64,000 nucleotides of DNA, taken from the NCBI GenBank assembly GCA_024710005.1, contig JANJVQ010000015.1:32298-96297 (forward strand), in the 5' to 3' direction. The notes beneath the pieces were generated by a model. That model saw only the letters and a program-made list of their open reading frames with translations. It did no database searches and had not been told where the DNA came from. The stretch comes from Paludibacter sp. (GTDB taxonomy: Bacteria > Bacteroidota > Bacteroidia > Bacteroidales > Paludibacteraceae). Below are positions 24,324 through 33,786 of the stretch, one piece after another. Made by a program: the position numbers and the translations under genes. How positions within the stretch are numbered: the first letter of the stretch is position 1; every line of letters starts with the position of its first letter.

Positions 24324-24360
24324 GGGGAGATTGCCACGTCGCTTTGCTCCTCGCAATGAC
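24324..24360 (-). repeat. Dispersed GTCATTGCGAGGAGC repeat, copy 1
   Basis: Read on the minus strand: GTCATTGCGAGGAGCAAAGC followed by GACGTGGCAATCTCCCC. The two halves can pair imperfectly into a hairpin. It fills the gap between converging tcdA and the helicase. Two related copies lie at 49460-49547. Confidence 0.8.
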
Positions 24361-24362
24361 GA

Positions 24363-26696
24363 TTAATCCAGCACCTCAAGCTTAGCAAACTTCAACAACA
24401 GCGATTTCACGCCTTTTTCGCCAAAATCGATGTCGGCTTTTTCGTTGGCGCCGGTCATGCTGACCGACAGCACCTTCCCGATGCCGAACAATTGATGCTT
24501 TACAAATTTACCAACAGGTATGGTTGGCGTAAAGTTTTCATCAGAAACTGCATGTCCGCTTGGTCGGATTTTGGTTAATTTCTTTGGTGATGGAGGTGGC
24601 ATCGAAGGCATTTCCGGTTGCTGATAACTTTGTTTTGGAGTATAAGTCCGTTGCGCCCGGTGTCCGAAATTTCGGAAACCTCCCTGAAAATCATCATCAT
24701 CATCAAAAAATGAGGATTTACTTTTTACCTGAGAATCAGCAGGATGATCGAGGTAAGCAGGATCAATATCCTTGATAAAACGGCTCGGATTGGCAAAGTT
24801 TACCTGTCCGTTCTTGAAGCGCGACTTGGCATAGGTAATAAAACAACGCTCTTCAGCCCGGGTAATGGCCACATAAAACAACCTGCGTTCCTCTTCCAAT
24901 TCCCTGGCGCTGTCCATCGCGAAAGTTGATGGGAACAATTCTTCTTCCATGCCGACGACAAATACCACTTTGAATTCAAGTCCTTTCGCGGCATGAACCG
25001 TCATCATTGTAACTTTATCTTCATCCGCATTTTTATCTGTATCCTGATCGGTAAGCAAAGAAACTTCCGCCAGAAAATCAACCAACAGCGAAGGTTCATT
25101 ATTATTGGTTTTTATCTCGCAAAATTCATGGATGGCATTCAGCAATTCCTGCACATTCTCCCTTCTGCTCATGCTTTCAGGAGAATTATCGGTATAAGTA
25201 TCGCTGATGATGCCGGTTGTTTTGATAATCGTATCCACCAACTGATAGGCATCTAACACTTCCCGCTGTTCGGCAAATACCCGGATCATCTCCCTGAATT
25301 TGGTCAGCTTGGTCGCAGTTCCTGCATTTACCGACAAATTATATTTCAGGATATCGCCCATCACTTCCCAGGCGGTAACTCCATGCAACAAGGCACATTC
25401 CAGCACTTTGTTCACCGTAGTATCCCCTATTCCCCGGGCAGGTGTGTTGATGATGCGTTTCAGCGCTTCTTCATCCGACGGATTACAAACAAGCCGGCAA
25501 TACGCAATCACGTCTTTGATTTCCTTGCGCTGATAGAAAGACAAGCCGCCATAAATCCGGTAAGGAATCAGGCTTTTACGGAGTTGATCTTCCAATACCC
25601 GCGATTGGGCATTGGTACGATATAACACCGCTATTTGCTGATAAAGATAGTTCTCAGATTCTTTCAGGTCTTTAATATATTCCGCTACAACTGCACCTTC
25701 CTCAAAATCAGAATACAGCTGCATGACCTTAATTTTCTCCCCTTCTGCCTTTTCTGAGTAAACGGTTTTGGGAATGCGGTGCTCGTTTTTATCAATCAGA
25801 CTGTTCGCGGCATTCACGATGGTCTGCGTGGAACGGTAGTTACGCTCCAGCTTGAAAACCTGCGTCGACTGATAATTGTTTTTAAACTGCAGGATGTTGT
25901 CGATATTCGCTCCGCGGAAGGAATAAATGCTCTGTGCATCGTCGCCCACCACGCAAATTCGTTCGTGTTGTTCCGACAGCTTTTTGATTATCAGGTATTG
26001 CGCGTAGTTGGTATCCTGATATTCATCCACTAAAATATAATTGAAATGCTCCCGGTACTTTTGCAGCACCTCCGGAAAATCACGAAATAATATATTCGTT
26101 TGCAACAGCAAATCGTCAAAATCCATGGCATCGGCCTGTTTACATTTTTCTGTATAGATTTTATACACCTCATGTAAACGCGGTACCCGGGCATGCATAT
26201 CCGAACGAACCATATCCGCATTTCCGGCATAAGCGCCGGGGGTAATCAGATTATTTTTAGCTGCTGAAATACGACTATGCACAAAACCGGGTTTGTAAAT
26301 CTTTTCGTCCAGTTTCATGCCCTTAATGATGGATTTAATCAACGAATTAGAATCAGAAGAATCGTAAATCGTGAAGTTCTTCGTGAAGCCGAGTTTATCC
26401 GCTTCCGCCCTTAAAATCCGGGAGAAAACCGAGTGAAAAGTCCCCATCCACAAATAACGGGCAATGCGCTCCCCCACCAGTTCGGCTATCCTGTTCTTCA
26501 TTTCGCGGGCGGCTTTGTTGGTGAAAGTCAGGGCAAGTATAGAAGAAGGCGCCAGTCCTTTTTTGAGCAAATAAGCAATTTTGTAGGTCAGCACGCGCGT
26601 TTTACCCGATCCGGCACCCGCGATGATAAGCGATGCTCCGTCAGAAAATTCCACGGCTTCGCGCTGACTATCGTTCAGTTCGTCTAAAAACTTCAT
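24363..26696 (-). CDS. UvrD/PcrA-type superfamily 1 DNA helicase
   Basis: A 777-residue ATP-dependent 3'-5' DNA helicase. Motifs in order: LNDSQREAV (Q motif), AGAGSGKTRVLTYKIAYLL (Walker A), LALTFTNKAAREMKNRI, VDEYQDTN (Walker B), VVGDDAQSIYSFRGA, ERNYRS, TMMTVHAAKGLEF and LFYVAITRAEE. The C-terminal tail (about 690-777) is low-complexity then ends with a PcrA-like small domain (VGKFVKHQLFGIGKVLSV), which binds RNA polymerase in PcrA. It acts in nucleotide excision repair and replication-transcription conflict. I start at ATG 26696 (MKFLDELNDSQ); a TACTTTTG box lies 32 bases before it. Confidence 0.93.
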   Translation of the reverse strand: MKFLDELNDSQREAVEFSDGASLIIAGAGSGKTRVLTYKIAYLLKKGLAPSSILALTFTNKAAREMKNRIAELVGERIARYLWMGTFHSVFSRILRAEADKLGFTKNFTIYDSSDSNSLIKSIIKGMKLDEKIYKPGFVHSRISAAKNNLITPGAYAGNADMVRSDMHARVPRLHEVYKIYTEKCKQADAMDFDDLLLQTNILFRDFPEVLQKYREHFNYILVDEYQDTNYAQYLIIKKLSEQHERICVVGDDAQSIYSFRGANIDNILQFKNNYQSTQVFKLERNYRSTQTIVNAANSLIDKNEHRIPKTVYSEKAEGEKIKVMQLYSDFEEGAVVAEYIKDLKESENYLYQQIAVLYRTNAQSRVLEDQLRKSLIPYRIYGGLSFYQRKEIKDVIAYCRLVCNPSDEEALKRIINTPARGIGDTTVNKVLECALLHGVTAWEVMGDILKYNLSVNAGTATKLTKFREMIRVFAEQREVLDAYQLVDTIIKTTGIISDTYTDNSPESMSRRENVQELLNAIHEFCEIKTNNNEPSLLVDFLAEVSLLTDQDTDKNADEDKVTMMTVHAAKGLEFKVVFVVGMEEELFPSTFAMDSARELEEERRLFYVAITRAEERCFITYAKSRFKNGQVNFANPSRFIKDIDPAYLDHPADSQVKSKSSFFDDDDDFQGGFRNFGHRAQRTYTPKQSYQQPEMPSMPPPSPKKLTKIRPSGHAVSDENFTPTIPVGKFVKHQLFGIGKVLSVSMTGANEKADIDFGEKGVKSLLLKFAKLEVLD

Positions 26697-26727
26697 GAAA
26701 AGAGAAATATATGCTGATAATAGTGGA

Positions 26728-26735
26728 CAAAAGTA
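26728..26735 (-). promoter_or_regulatory. -7 promoter box of the helicase gene
   Basis: TACTTTTG on the minus strand. The expected -33 position 19 bases further up reads CTG rather than TTG, so the match is partial. It agrees with the ATG at 26696 as the start. Confidence 0.5.
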
Positions 26736-26891
26736 CAAATAAAACAGGAGCTGTCAGCATGAAATTTCGGGAATTTATGAACACTGCAAGCCAAATAAAA
26801 ACATCAGCTGATAAAAAAAGTGAAAAACGGAGGTCAGGTTGAACAAAGCTATTACTTTCGCCATTTGAATTACATGCTGAAAAATCAGTTT

Positions 26892-29204
26892 ATGAAAATA
26901 CATCTGCTTCATTTATTCATACTCATATCTGTTTCCGTTTTTGCAGCACAAAAACATACTATCAGTGGAACAGTTTCTGATGCTTCATCGGGTGAAAGTC
27001 TGATCGGGGCAACAATCCTTATTGATGAAATACCAGGGACCGGCGCTTCCACCAACGCCTATGGATATTTTTCCCTGACACTCAACGACAGCCAATATAC
27101 ATTGATTGTTTCATACCTGGGTTACAAATCTATCGTACAGACAATAAACATCAAAGAAAACCGGATGATTAACTTCAAACTGGAGCCCGACACCCGACAG
27201 TTAGACGAAGTAGAAGTGACTACACGTCGAACCAACGACAACATCCTTTCAACTGAAATCGGGGTTGAAAGGGTGCAGGTGAAAGAAATTGCCAAAGTTC
27301 CGGTGATTTTTGGAGAAGCCGATATCCTGAAGACCCTGAAACTGACTCCGGGCATCAAATCGGTTGGTGAAGCCAGTGGCGGATTTTATGTACGTGGCGG
27401 CAACAGCTCACAGAATCTGATTCTCTTGGATGAAGCGACTGTTTACAATGCCGATCACCTGCTGGGTTTTTTCTCTACTTTCAACAGCGATGCCATCAAA
27501 GATATACAGATGTTTAAAGGCACCGCTCCTGCTGAATACGGCGGTAGAATTTCTTCGGTGCTGGATGTAAAAATGAATGATGGCAATAACCAAACGCACC
27601 ATATTGGTGGCGGTATCGGTTTGATTTCCTCGCGCCTGAACCTGGAAGGGCCTATTGTAAAAGAAAAAGGCTCTTATCTTGTAACTGCCCGTAGAACCTA
27701 TGCGGATTTGTTTCTGAAACTTTCTCCCGATGAATTAATCAATAATAACCAGCTGTATTTCTACGATCTCAACCTGAAAGCAAACTACCGGATAGATGAA
27801 AGAAACCGCATTTTCTTATCGGGTTATTTTGGTCGCGATGTATTTGAATTTCAGGAAAGATTCGGTTTAGACTGGGGTAACATCACCGGCACACTCCGGT
27901 GGAATCATTTATGGAATGCCAAATTGTTCAGTAATACTTCCATCATATATTCGAATTACGACTATAAGGTAAATATACTGCAGGACGCAGGGTTTAGTCT
28001 GACATCCATCATCAAAAACTGGAACTTCAAACATGAATTTCAGTATTATCCTGACAGTAAAAACACCCTGACTTTCGGTGTAAACTCCATTTACCACACC
28101 ATCATTCCCGGACAACTCGACACCACGGAAGATTCAGATTTTACACCAACCCGCCTGCAGGAAAAATTCGCCGTCGATAATGGCGTTTACATCAGCAACA
28201 CCTGGAAACCGACTTATAACCTCAATATCAATTATGGATTAAGATTTTCTGCTTATCATTTATTTGGTCCCGGTGATTTTTACACCTACCGCGATGGAGC
28301 TATAACAGACACCACAACTTACGCAAAAAATCAGATTGTACAATCCTATTATCAAATTGAACCCCGACTGAACATCGCCTATATTTTTAATGAAAAAAAT
28401 TCTGTCAAAGCGAGTTTCACCAGAAACACACAAAACCTGCATTTGATTTCGAATGCCACTTCTACCTTACCGACAGACATCTGGTTATCATCGAGTAAAA
28501 ACGTAAAACCGGAAATCGGCGACCAGTTTTCGTTGGGTTATTTCACCAATTTCAAAGAGGATATGTATCAGCTAAGCACCGAAATATATTACCGTTGGAT
28601 GCAAAACCAAATCGATTTGAAGAATGGCGCCGACATCAACGCGAACGAACACATTGAAGGTGAACTGCTTTTCGGTGTGGGAAGGGCTTATGGAGCGGAG
28701 GTTTTGCTCCGTAAGAAAAAAGGCAAACTAACTGGATGGATTGGCTATACCTGGTCAAGGACAGAAAGGCTGATTGATGGCATCAACAATGGCAACTGGT
28801 ACCCGGCCAGACAGGACATAACCCATGATGTATCAGTTGTCGGCATTTACGACATCAACAAAAAATGGTCGGTCTCAGCAACCTGGGTTTACAACACCGG
28901 AAATGCCGTCACCTTCCCGAGTGGCAAGTACCTCGTGAACGGCAACGTACGCTATTATTACACCGAACGCAACGGCTACAGAATGCCTGATTACCATCGG
29001 CTTGATTTGGGAGCAACACGCATACTCAAAAAAACCAGTAAATATGAAAGCAGCCTGAACTTCTCAGTTTACAATGCATACGGTCAGAAAAATCCATTTA
29101 CCATTGATTTTGAACCTGATGAAAACAATCCGGAAGTCATCAACGCGGTAAAAACCTATTTATTTACTTATGTTCCATCGATAACCTATAATTTTAAATT
29201 TTAA
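26892..29204 (+). CDS. TonB-dependent outer-membrane receptor with carboxypeptidase-regulatory-like domain
   Basis: A 770-residue protein with a signal peptide (MKIHLLHLFILISVSVFAAQ), then a CarboxypepD_reg-like beta domain at about 24-105 (ISGTVSDASSGESLIGATI), a plug domain (about 115-225, with GGFYVRGGNSSQNLILLDEA and PAEYGGRISSVLDVK), and a beta-barrel ending SITYNFKF. It imports a ligand across the outer membrane, powered by TonB. The longer frame begins at a GTG at 26820 and would put 24 residues before the signal peptide, so I prefer 26892. It is not SusC-type. The next gene encodes its usual partner, a DUF4249 lipoprotein; the substrate is unknown. Confidence 0.9.
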   Translation: MKIHLLHLFILISVSVFAAQKHTISGTVSDASSGESLIGATILIDEIPGTGASTNAYGYFSLTLNDSQYTLIVSYLGYKSIVQTINIKENRMINFKLEPDTRQLDEVEVTTRRTNDNILSTEIGVERVQVKEIAKVPVIFGEADILKTLKLTPGIKSVGEASGGFYVRGGNSSQNLILLDEATVYNADHLLGFFSTFNSDAIKDIQMFKGTAPAEYGGRISSVLDVKMNDGNNQTHHIGGGIGLISSRLNLEGPIVKEKGSYLVTARRTYADLFLKLSPDELINNNQLYFYDLNLKANYRIDERNRIFLSGYFGRDVFEFQERFGLDWGNITGTLRWNHLWNAKLFSNTSIIYSNYDYKVNILQDAGFSLTSIIKNWNFKHEFQYYPDSKNTLTFGVNSIYHTIIPGQLDTTEDSDFTPTRLQEKFAVDNGVYISNTWKPTYNLNINYGLRFSAYHLFGPGDFYTYRDGAITDTTTYAKNQIVQSYYQIEPRLNIAYIFNEKNSVKASFTRNTQNLHLISNATSTLPTDIWLSSSKNVKPEIGDQFSLGYFTNFKEDMYQLSTEIYYRWMQNQIDLKNGADINANEHIEGELLFGVGRAYGAEVLLRKKKGKLTGWIGYTWSRTERLIDGINNGNWYPARQDITHDVSVVGIYDINKKWSVSATWVYNTGNAVTFPSGKYLVNGNVRYYYTERNGYRMPDYHRLDLGATRILKKTSKYESSLNFSVYNAYGQKNPFTIDFEPDENNPEVINAVKTYLFTYVPSITYNFKF

Positions 29205-29205
29205 G

Positions 29206-30039
29206 ATGTTGTTAAAAATTAAAACATATAGCAAACTGATTATACTCATGGCAGCTATGCTCTCAGCATCCTGTTCTGAGATCATCGAGATCGAGATCAA
29301 TATCAACGATTCTCATCCTCAACTGGTTGTGGAAGCAAGTATCGGGAGAGGTGAACCAGCAGTGGTCGTATTGACGCGTTCGGTGAATCTGTATCATACC
29401 GGATCATTTCCTCCGGTAAGCGGTGCTGTCATTACTATTTCAGACAAAGAAGGCAACAGCGAGATTTTAACTGAAATAAATCCAGGCATTTATACTTCGG
29501 TTAATTTGAAGGGAAAATCGGGTCAAACCTATTTTCTAAACGTTGAAAATGAAGCAGAAACAATTTCATCGTCCGGCAGGATTCCGGAATATGTTCCTGT
29601 TGATAGCTTTCGTGTTGTAAACTCCATCTATCCGGGAGGTGGCCCTGCGGTTTTACCCAATCAAACGGCCGACTTCTATGAAGTTTATGTCACCTACACC
29701 GATCCGGTAGACAAACAAAACTACTACCGGATAGTTTTAACAGTAAACGGCAAAATTTCAGGAAACAATTACGTATACGACGACCGGCTGACAAACGGCA
29801 ACCAGGTTGAGAATCTGCTGGTGGTCTATAATCCGGAGTTGAAATCAGGAGACAGCATTTCAGTGGAGGTACAATGCATCAGCAAATCTGTGTATGAATA
29901 CTTCAAAAGCATGGGTGGTTCTTCCGGGGGACCGGGCGGTTCATCGAGTCCGGCCAATCCTTACACCAATTTAAAAGGAGCAACACTCGGGTTCTTCAAT
30001 CCTCATACAGTTGAACGACTTCATTATATTATTCCATAA
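29206..30039 (+). CDS. DUF4249 lipoprotein
   Basis: A 277-residue lipoprotein: hydrophobic signal segment ending LSASC with Cys23 for lipidation, then the DUF4249 domain (INDSHPQLVVEASIGRGEPAVVVLTRS in pieces: QLVVEASI, PAVVVLTRS, and GAVITISDKEGN). Near the end is a Gly/Ser-rich stretch (GGSSGGPGGSSSP) where the family often has a loop. It follows the TonB receptor by one base, the standard receptor-lipoprotein pair of this phylum, so it probably caps or assists that receptor at the cell surface. No function has been set for the family. Confidence 0.85.
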   Translation: MLLKIKTYSKLIILMAAMLSASCSEIIEIEININDSHPQLVVEASIGRGEPAVVVLTRSVNLYHTGSFPPVSGAVITISDKEGNSEILTEINPGIYTSVNLKGKSGQTYFLNVENEAETISSSGRIPEYVPVDSFRVVNSIYPGGGPAVLPNQTADFYEVYVTYTDPVDKQNYYRIVLTVNGKISGNNYVYDDRLTNGNQVENLLVVYNPELKSGDSISVEVQCISKSVYEYFKSMGGSSGGPGGSSSPANPYTNLKGATLGFFNPHTVERLHYIIP

Positions 30040-30083
30040 TCCACAGGACGTTTAGTCACTGTTTTTATCTCAAAAAAATATTG

Positions 30084-30091
30084 TAGCTTTG
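30084..30091 (+). promoter_or_regulatory. -7 promoter box before the acyltransferase
   Basis: TAGCTTTG fits TAnnTTTG and lies 24 bases before the ATG at 30116. It overlaps the TTG at 30089, which argues against that codon as a start. The -33 element is weak. Confidence 0.45.
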
Positions 30092-30115
30092 CATTCTCAA
30101 AAAAACAAAATTAAT

Positions 30116-30661
30116 ATGCAGAAATTAAGTCGCTGGATACTGCGCATTGCCGGTTGGAAAATGATACTGACCACCGAAGAACCACCAAAAAGTATCGTTT
30201 GTGTTGCACCTCATACAAGTAATTGGGATTTTATCATCGGAAAATTATCCTATTGGGCTGCGAACCGCAAATCATCATTTTTAATTAAAAAATCCTGGTT
30301 TATTTTTCCTTTCAATTACATGTTTCATTCGATGGGAGGAGTTCCGGTCGATCGCAGCAAAGCAAGTTCTGTAACCGAACAAATGGCAAAAGAATTTGAT
30401 AAAAGGACACATTTTCACCTGGCCATTACGCCTGAAGGAACCAGAAGTCTACGTAAAAAATGGAAAATGGGGTTTTATCACATTGCCATGAAAGCCGGGG
30501 TACCCATTGAACTTGCCTATATTGATTACAAGAAAAAAGAGATGGGTGTAAAAGAAGTTTTCATGCCTACGGGTGATGAAACTGCTGATATGTTGCACAT
30601 CAGAGAGTATTATAAGAATGTAACCCCCCGGTTTCCGGAGAAATTTCATAAAAATTTCTAA
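30116..30661 (+). CDS. 1-acylglycerol-3-phosphate acyltransferase-like protein
   Basis: A 181-residue PlsC-type acyltransferase. The catalytic HX4D motif is H33-TSNW-D38, and the substrate-binding motif is TPEGTRS at about residue 105. The protein is short for PlsC (usual 230-260 residues) because it lacks the long N-terminal membrane region, but this compact form with the start MQKLSRWILRIAGWKM is common in Bacteroidota. It probably acylates a lysophospholipid or another lipid at the inner membrane. It is monocistronic, followed by 166 bases without a gene. Confidence 0.85.
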   Translation: MQKLSRWILRIAGWKMILTTEEPPKSIVCVAPHTSNWDFIIGKLSYWAANRKSSFLIKKSWFIFPFNYMFHSMGGVPVDRSKASSVTEQMAKEFDKRTHFHLAITPEGTRSLRKKWKMGFYHIAMKAGVPIELAYIDYKKKEMGVKEVFMPTGDETADMLHIREYYKNVTPRFPEKFHKNF

Positions 30662-30679
30662 CTTTACTTTGATAGCGAA

Positions 30680-30709
30680 TAGTGGTTAGTGGATAGTGGT
30701 TAGTGGTTA
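30680..30709 (+). repeat. Short tandem TAGTGGT/TAGTGGA repeat
   Basis: About four 7-base units (TAGTGGT, TAGTGGA, TAGTGGT, TAGTGGT) in a gene-free gap. Such slipped-strand repeats are common between genes in this phylum. Nothing else is visible in 30662-30827. Confidence 0.6.
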
Positions 30710-30827
30710 ATTTAAAGACTAATGTGGTTTAAGAGTTTAAAAATTTAAGAGAGTGGAAAGACATTAGACCTGATTTTTTAACTTCTAAATAAACATATAA
30801 CAATAAAAATAAGCTTTCATTTTATTT

Positions 30828-31928
30828 ATGAAGATTGATTACCGGAAAATAGGTCTCAGCAAGCTGGATATTTACATCATCAGGAAATTTCTTGGTACGT
30901 TTTTCTTTTCTATCATTCTGATTTTAAGCATCGCGGTCATTTTCGACCTGACTGAGAAATTAGACAATTTCTTCGATAACAATGCACCATTAGAAGCCAT
31001 CATATTTGACTATTACCTGAACTTTATCCCGTTCTACATGAACATGTTTACCCCCTTGTTCACTTTTATCTCGGTAATATTCTTCACCTCGAAACTTGCT
31101 TCCAACACGGAAATTATTGCCATGCTCGCCAGCGGTATCAGTTTCAGGCGCATCATGAAACCCTATTTCATTTCAGCCACCATCATCAGCATTATGTCGT
31201 TTATACTGGGAGGTTATATCATTCCGCCTTCCAATGAAAAAATGCTTGAGTTTGAAGATGCTTACATCAAGAAATTCAAAACCAATTATGCCCGTAATAT
31301 CCAGATGGAAGTTGAACCCGGTGTGATTCTTTACATTGAAAGATTTGAAATAGCACAAAATAAGGGTTATCGTTTTTCTCTGGAGAAATTCGATGATAAG
31401 ATCCTTACTTCCCGCTTAACAGCCGAATCAATTACCTGGGACTCATTATACCAATGGAAAATTACCGATTATCTGTTGCGGAATTTTGACGGCATGCGCG
31501 AAAGCATTGTCAAAGGCACTACATTAGATACAACGATTATGGTTCAGCCCCGGGAATTCTTCATAACAGCCAAGGAAAGTGCTCAACTGAACAACACCAA
31601 ACTGAAGGAACACCTTGACCGGCTTAAGAACAGAGGAATAGGAAGCACTCAGGCGTTTGAAGATGAATATTACAAACGATTCTCCATGCCGTTGGCAGCT
31701 TTCATCATGACATTGATGGGCGTTTCATTGGCGTCCAGAAAAGTAAGAGGAGGTATCGGACTTCATTTGGGCATCGGACTGGCATTGAGTTCAATATACA
31801 TTTTGTTTTCTACTTTATCAACCTCATTTTCAGTAAGTGGCGCCATGTCGCCATTTCTGGCTGTGTGGTTGCCTAATTTTCTTTTTCTGGGAATAGGGGC
31901 CTATCTTTATCATACGGCTCCTAAATAG
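30828..31928 (+). CDS. LptF/LptG-family permease (YjgP/YjgQ)
   Basis: A 366-residue inner-membrane protein with three N-terminal membrane segments (DIYIIRKFLGTFFFSIILIL; FMNMFTPLFTFISVIFFTSKL; IIMKPYFISATIISIM), a periplasmic jellyroll-like domain (about 130-260) and three C-terminal segments (MPLAAFIMTLMGVSLASRK...). The conserved ASRKVRGGIGLHLGIGLAL element is typical. LptF/LptG form the transmembrane part of the ABC transporter that pulls lipopolysaccharide to the outer membrane. Only one such gene is here, and whether it is LptF or LptG cannot be said. It precedes butyrate kinase by 26 bases. Confidence 0.88.
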   Translation: MKIDYRKIGLSKLDIYIIRKFLGTFFFSIILILSIAVIFDLTEKLDNFFDNNAPLEAIIFDYYLNFIPFYMNMFTPLFTFISVIFFTSKLASNTEIIAMLASGISFRRIMKPYFISATIISIMSFILGGYIIPPSNEKMLEFEDAYIKKFKTNYARNIQMEVEPGVILYIERFEIAQNKGYRFSLEKFDDKILTSRLTAESITWDSLYQWKITDYLLRNFDGMRESIVKGTTLDTTIMVQPREFFITAKESAQLNNTKLKEHLDRLKNRGIGSTQAFEDEYYKRFSMPLAAFIMTLMGVSLASRKVRGGIGLHLGIGLALSSIYILFSTLSTSFSVSGAMSPFLAVWLPNFLFLGIGAYLYHTAPK

Positions 31929-31954
31929 TTGATTTACCTTAAATTGACACAACT

Positions 31955-33022
31955 ATGCACAAAATTCTGGTTATAAACCCGGGCTCGACTTCAACCAAAG
32001 TTGCGGTTTACGAAGACGATAAGCCTTTGATTTCCTGTGCAATTAAACATCCGGCCAAATTATTGCATGCTTATAAACATGTGATTGAGCAGTATGAGTT
32101 CCGGTTAGAGCACATCCTCAACTATCTCGCGGAAGAAAAAGTTGACCTGAATAGTATTCACGCAGTTGTCGGACGGGGTGGCTTCCTTCGCCCGTTGCCT
32201 TCCGGTATTTACGCAGTTAATGAAACCATGTTAAACGACCTGCGACAGTGTCTGAACGGCGAACATGCCAGTAATCTGGGTGCGGTGTTGGCAAATGAGT
32301 TTGCATCCCGGATTTGTGATTGCCGGGCATATATCGCCGATCCGGTTGTCGTGGATGAATTGCAGGAAGTGGCCCGTATTAGTGGACTGCCACAATTTCC
32401 CAGAAGATCCGCTTTCCATGCATTGAACCATAAAGCCATTGGCAGAAAATACGCTGCAGATTGTGGTACCAAATACGACAAACTCAACCTCGTAATTGCC
32501 CATTTAGGAGGTGGCATCTCAGTAGCGGCACATAAACAGGGTCGGGTCATCGACACCAACCAGGCGCTTGATGGTTTTGGGCCTTTTTCGGCTGAACGTG
32601 CAGGCACCATGGATGCCGGGGCTTTAATCCGGGTTATCTTTGCCGGCATATACGAACAGGAAGAAATTCAGCATTTGCTTGTGGGCAAAGGAGGATTAGT
32701 CGCTCACCTTGGCACAAACGATGTCAATGCCGCCTACAAACTGGCACAAAACGGAGACTTACATGCCCGGCTGATTTTGGAAGCCATGTCCTATGGCGTA
32801 GCCAAAGAAATAGGTTCCATGCTGGCCGTACTCGAAGGTAAAGCGGATGCCGTTATCCTTACCGGCGGGATGGCTCACAACGAATTAATTGTGAACTACA
32901 TAATCAGGATGATACAACCCATGTGTAAAGTCGTCGTGTATCCCGGAGAAGATGAAATGCAGGCACTGGCAGAAGCCGGACTTCGCGCATTAAGAGGAGA
33001 AGAATCTGTCAGACTGTATTAG
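31955..33022 (+). CDS. buk: Butyrate kinase
   Basis: A 355-residue ASKHA-fold kinase that makes butyrate and ATP from butyryl phosphate, or the branched-chain equivalent in reverse. Clear family motifs: VINPGSTSTKVAVYEDDKP, VGRGGFLRPLPSGIYAVN, FPRRSAFHALNHKAIGRKYA, LVIAHLGGGISVAAHKQGRVID and LTGGMAHNELI. The length is standard. The usual partner, phosphate butyryltransferase (ptb), is not adjacent or elsewhere in the window. The gene lies 26 bases after the LptF/LptG-like gene and is probably co-transcribed with it. It suggests butyrate or branched-chain acid fermentation. Confidence 0.95.
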   Translation: MHKILVINPGSTSTKVAVYEDDKPLISCAIKHPAKLLHAYKHVIEQYEFRLEHILNYLAEEKVDLNSIHAVVGRGGFLRPLPSGIYAVNETMLNDLRQCLNGEHASNLGAVLANEFASRICDCRAYIADPVVVDELQEVARISGLPQFPRRSAFHALNHKAIGRKYAADCGTKYDKLNLVIAHLGGGISVAAHKQGRVIDTNQALDGFGPFSAERAGTMDAGALIRVIFAGIYEQEEIQHLLVGKGGLVAHLGTNDVNAAYKLAQNGDLHARLILEAMSYGVAKEIGSMLAVLEGKADAVILTGGMAHNELIVNYIIRMIQPMCKVVVYPGEDEMQALAEAGLRALRGEESVRLY

Positions 33023-33120
33023 GAGAAATATAATCCTTTACTCATTTTATTTTGAAGCTAATTTACACCGAATGTGCCGTCCACCTGCCAATAAACACAT
33101 AAACTTAATTTTCATTCATC

Positions 33121-33600
33121 ATGGATCTATTTCTCATCATCATTGCCGGATTACTGCTGCTGACCGGATTTATCGGGGCTATCGTACCCATACTACCCGG
33201 TATCCCTTTATCCTATCTGGGTATCATACTATTACATCTGTCTTCTATTGTACAATTCTCCTCCGGTTTTTTGATAATTCTTGGAGTTGCTGTTGTTGTC
33301 GTTCAACTACTTGACTTCATCATTCCTGTATGGGGCACAAAAAAGACAGGCGGAAGTAAAGCCGGTGTCAGGGGAAGCGTTATCGGACTTATGGTAGGTT
33401 TCTTCATGGGCCCCTGGGGAATTATAACCGGACCTTTCATTGGTGCACTCATCGGTGAATTACTTGTGGGTAAAACATCGCAGAAAGCAATTAAGGCAGC
33501 CTTTGGAACCTTTCTGGGTTTGCTAACCGGTACCATTCTCAAATTGGCACTTGCAGGCATAATGATATACTATTACATCGAAGCCCTGATAAAAATATAA
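33121..33600 (+). CDS. DUF456 membrane protein
   Basis: A 159-residue membrane protein of the DUF456 family with four or five hydrophobic segments. The conserved core is LPGIPLSYLGIILLH, then DFIIPVWGTKKTGGSKAGVRGSVIG (pieces: DFIIPVWGTKKTGGSKAG, GSVIGLMVGFF) and GPFIGALIGELL, rich in Gly-x3-Gly helix-packing motifs. The function is unknown. It starts at ATG 33121, 98 bases after buk. Confidence 0.85.
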   Translation: MDLFLIIIAGLLLLTGFIGAIVPILPGIPLSYLGIILLHLSSIVQFSSGFLIILGVAVVVVQLLDFIIPVWGTKKTGGSKAGVRGSVIGLMVGFFMGPWGIITGPFIGALIGELLVGKTSQKAIKAAFGTFLGLLTGTILKLALAGIMIYYYIEALIKI

Positions 33601-33786
33601 GGATTACTACCTGGAAGATAAACATTTGTAATCTAAATTATGTTGATATCAACCCGAAGACATTAAATTTTAAATTCGTTGTTCTTCAGGTTGATAATAA
33701 ACAAACAGAAAATTATCACAAAACTTAAAAAATGATTGATTTAATCCACTAAATCAAGATTAACAAAAACCCCTTACGATACTTAA

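Noticed and set aside
32209..32649. 146-residue open frame on the minus strand
   Set aside because: Antisense to butyrate kinase; no promoter or domain.
33072..33314. 80-residue open frame on the plus strand
   Set aside because: Overlaps the DUF456 gene in another frame; its residues are biased (many Cys and His) and have no family match.
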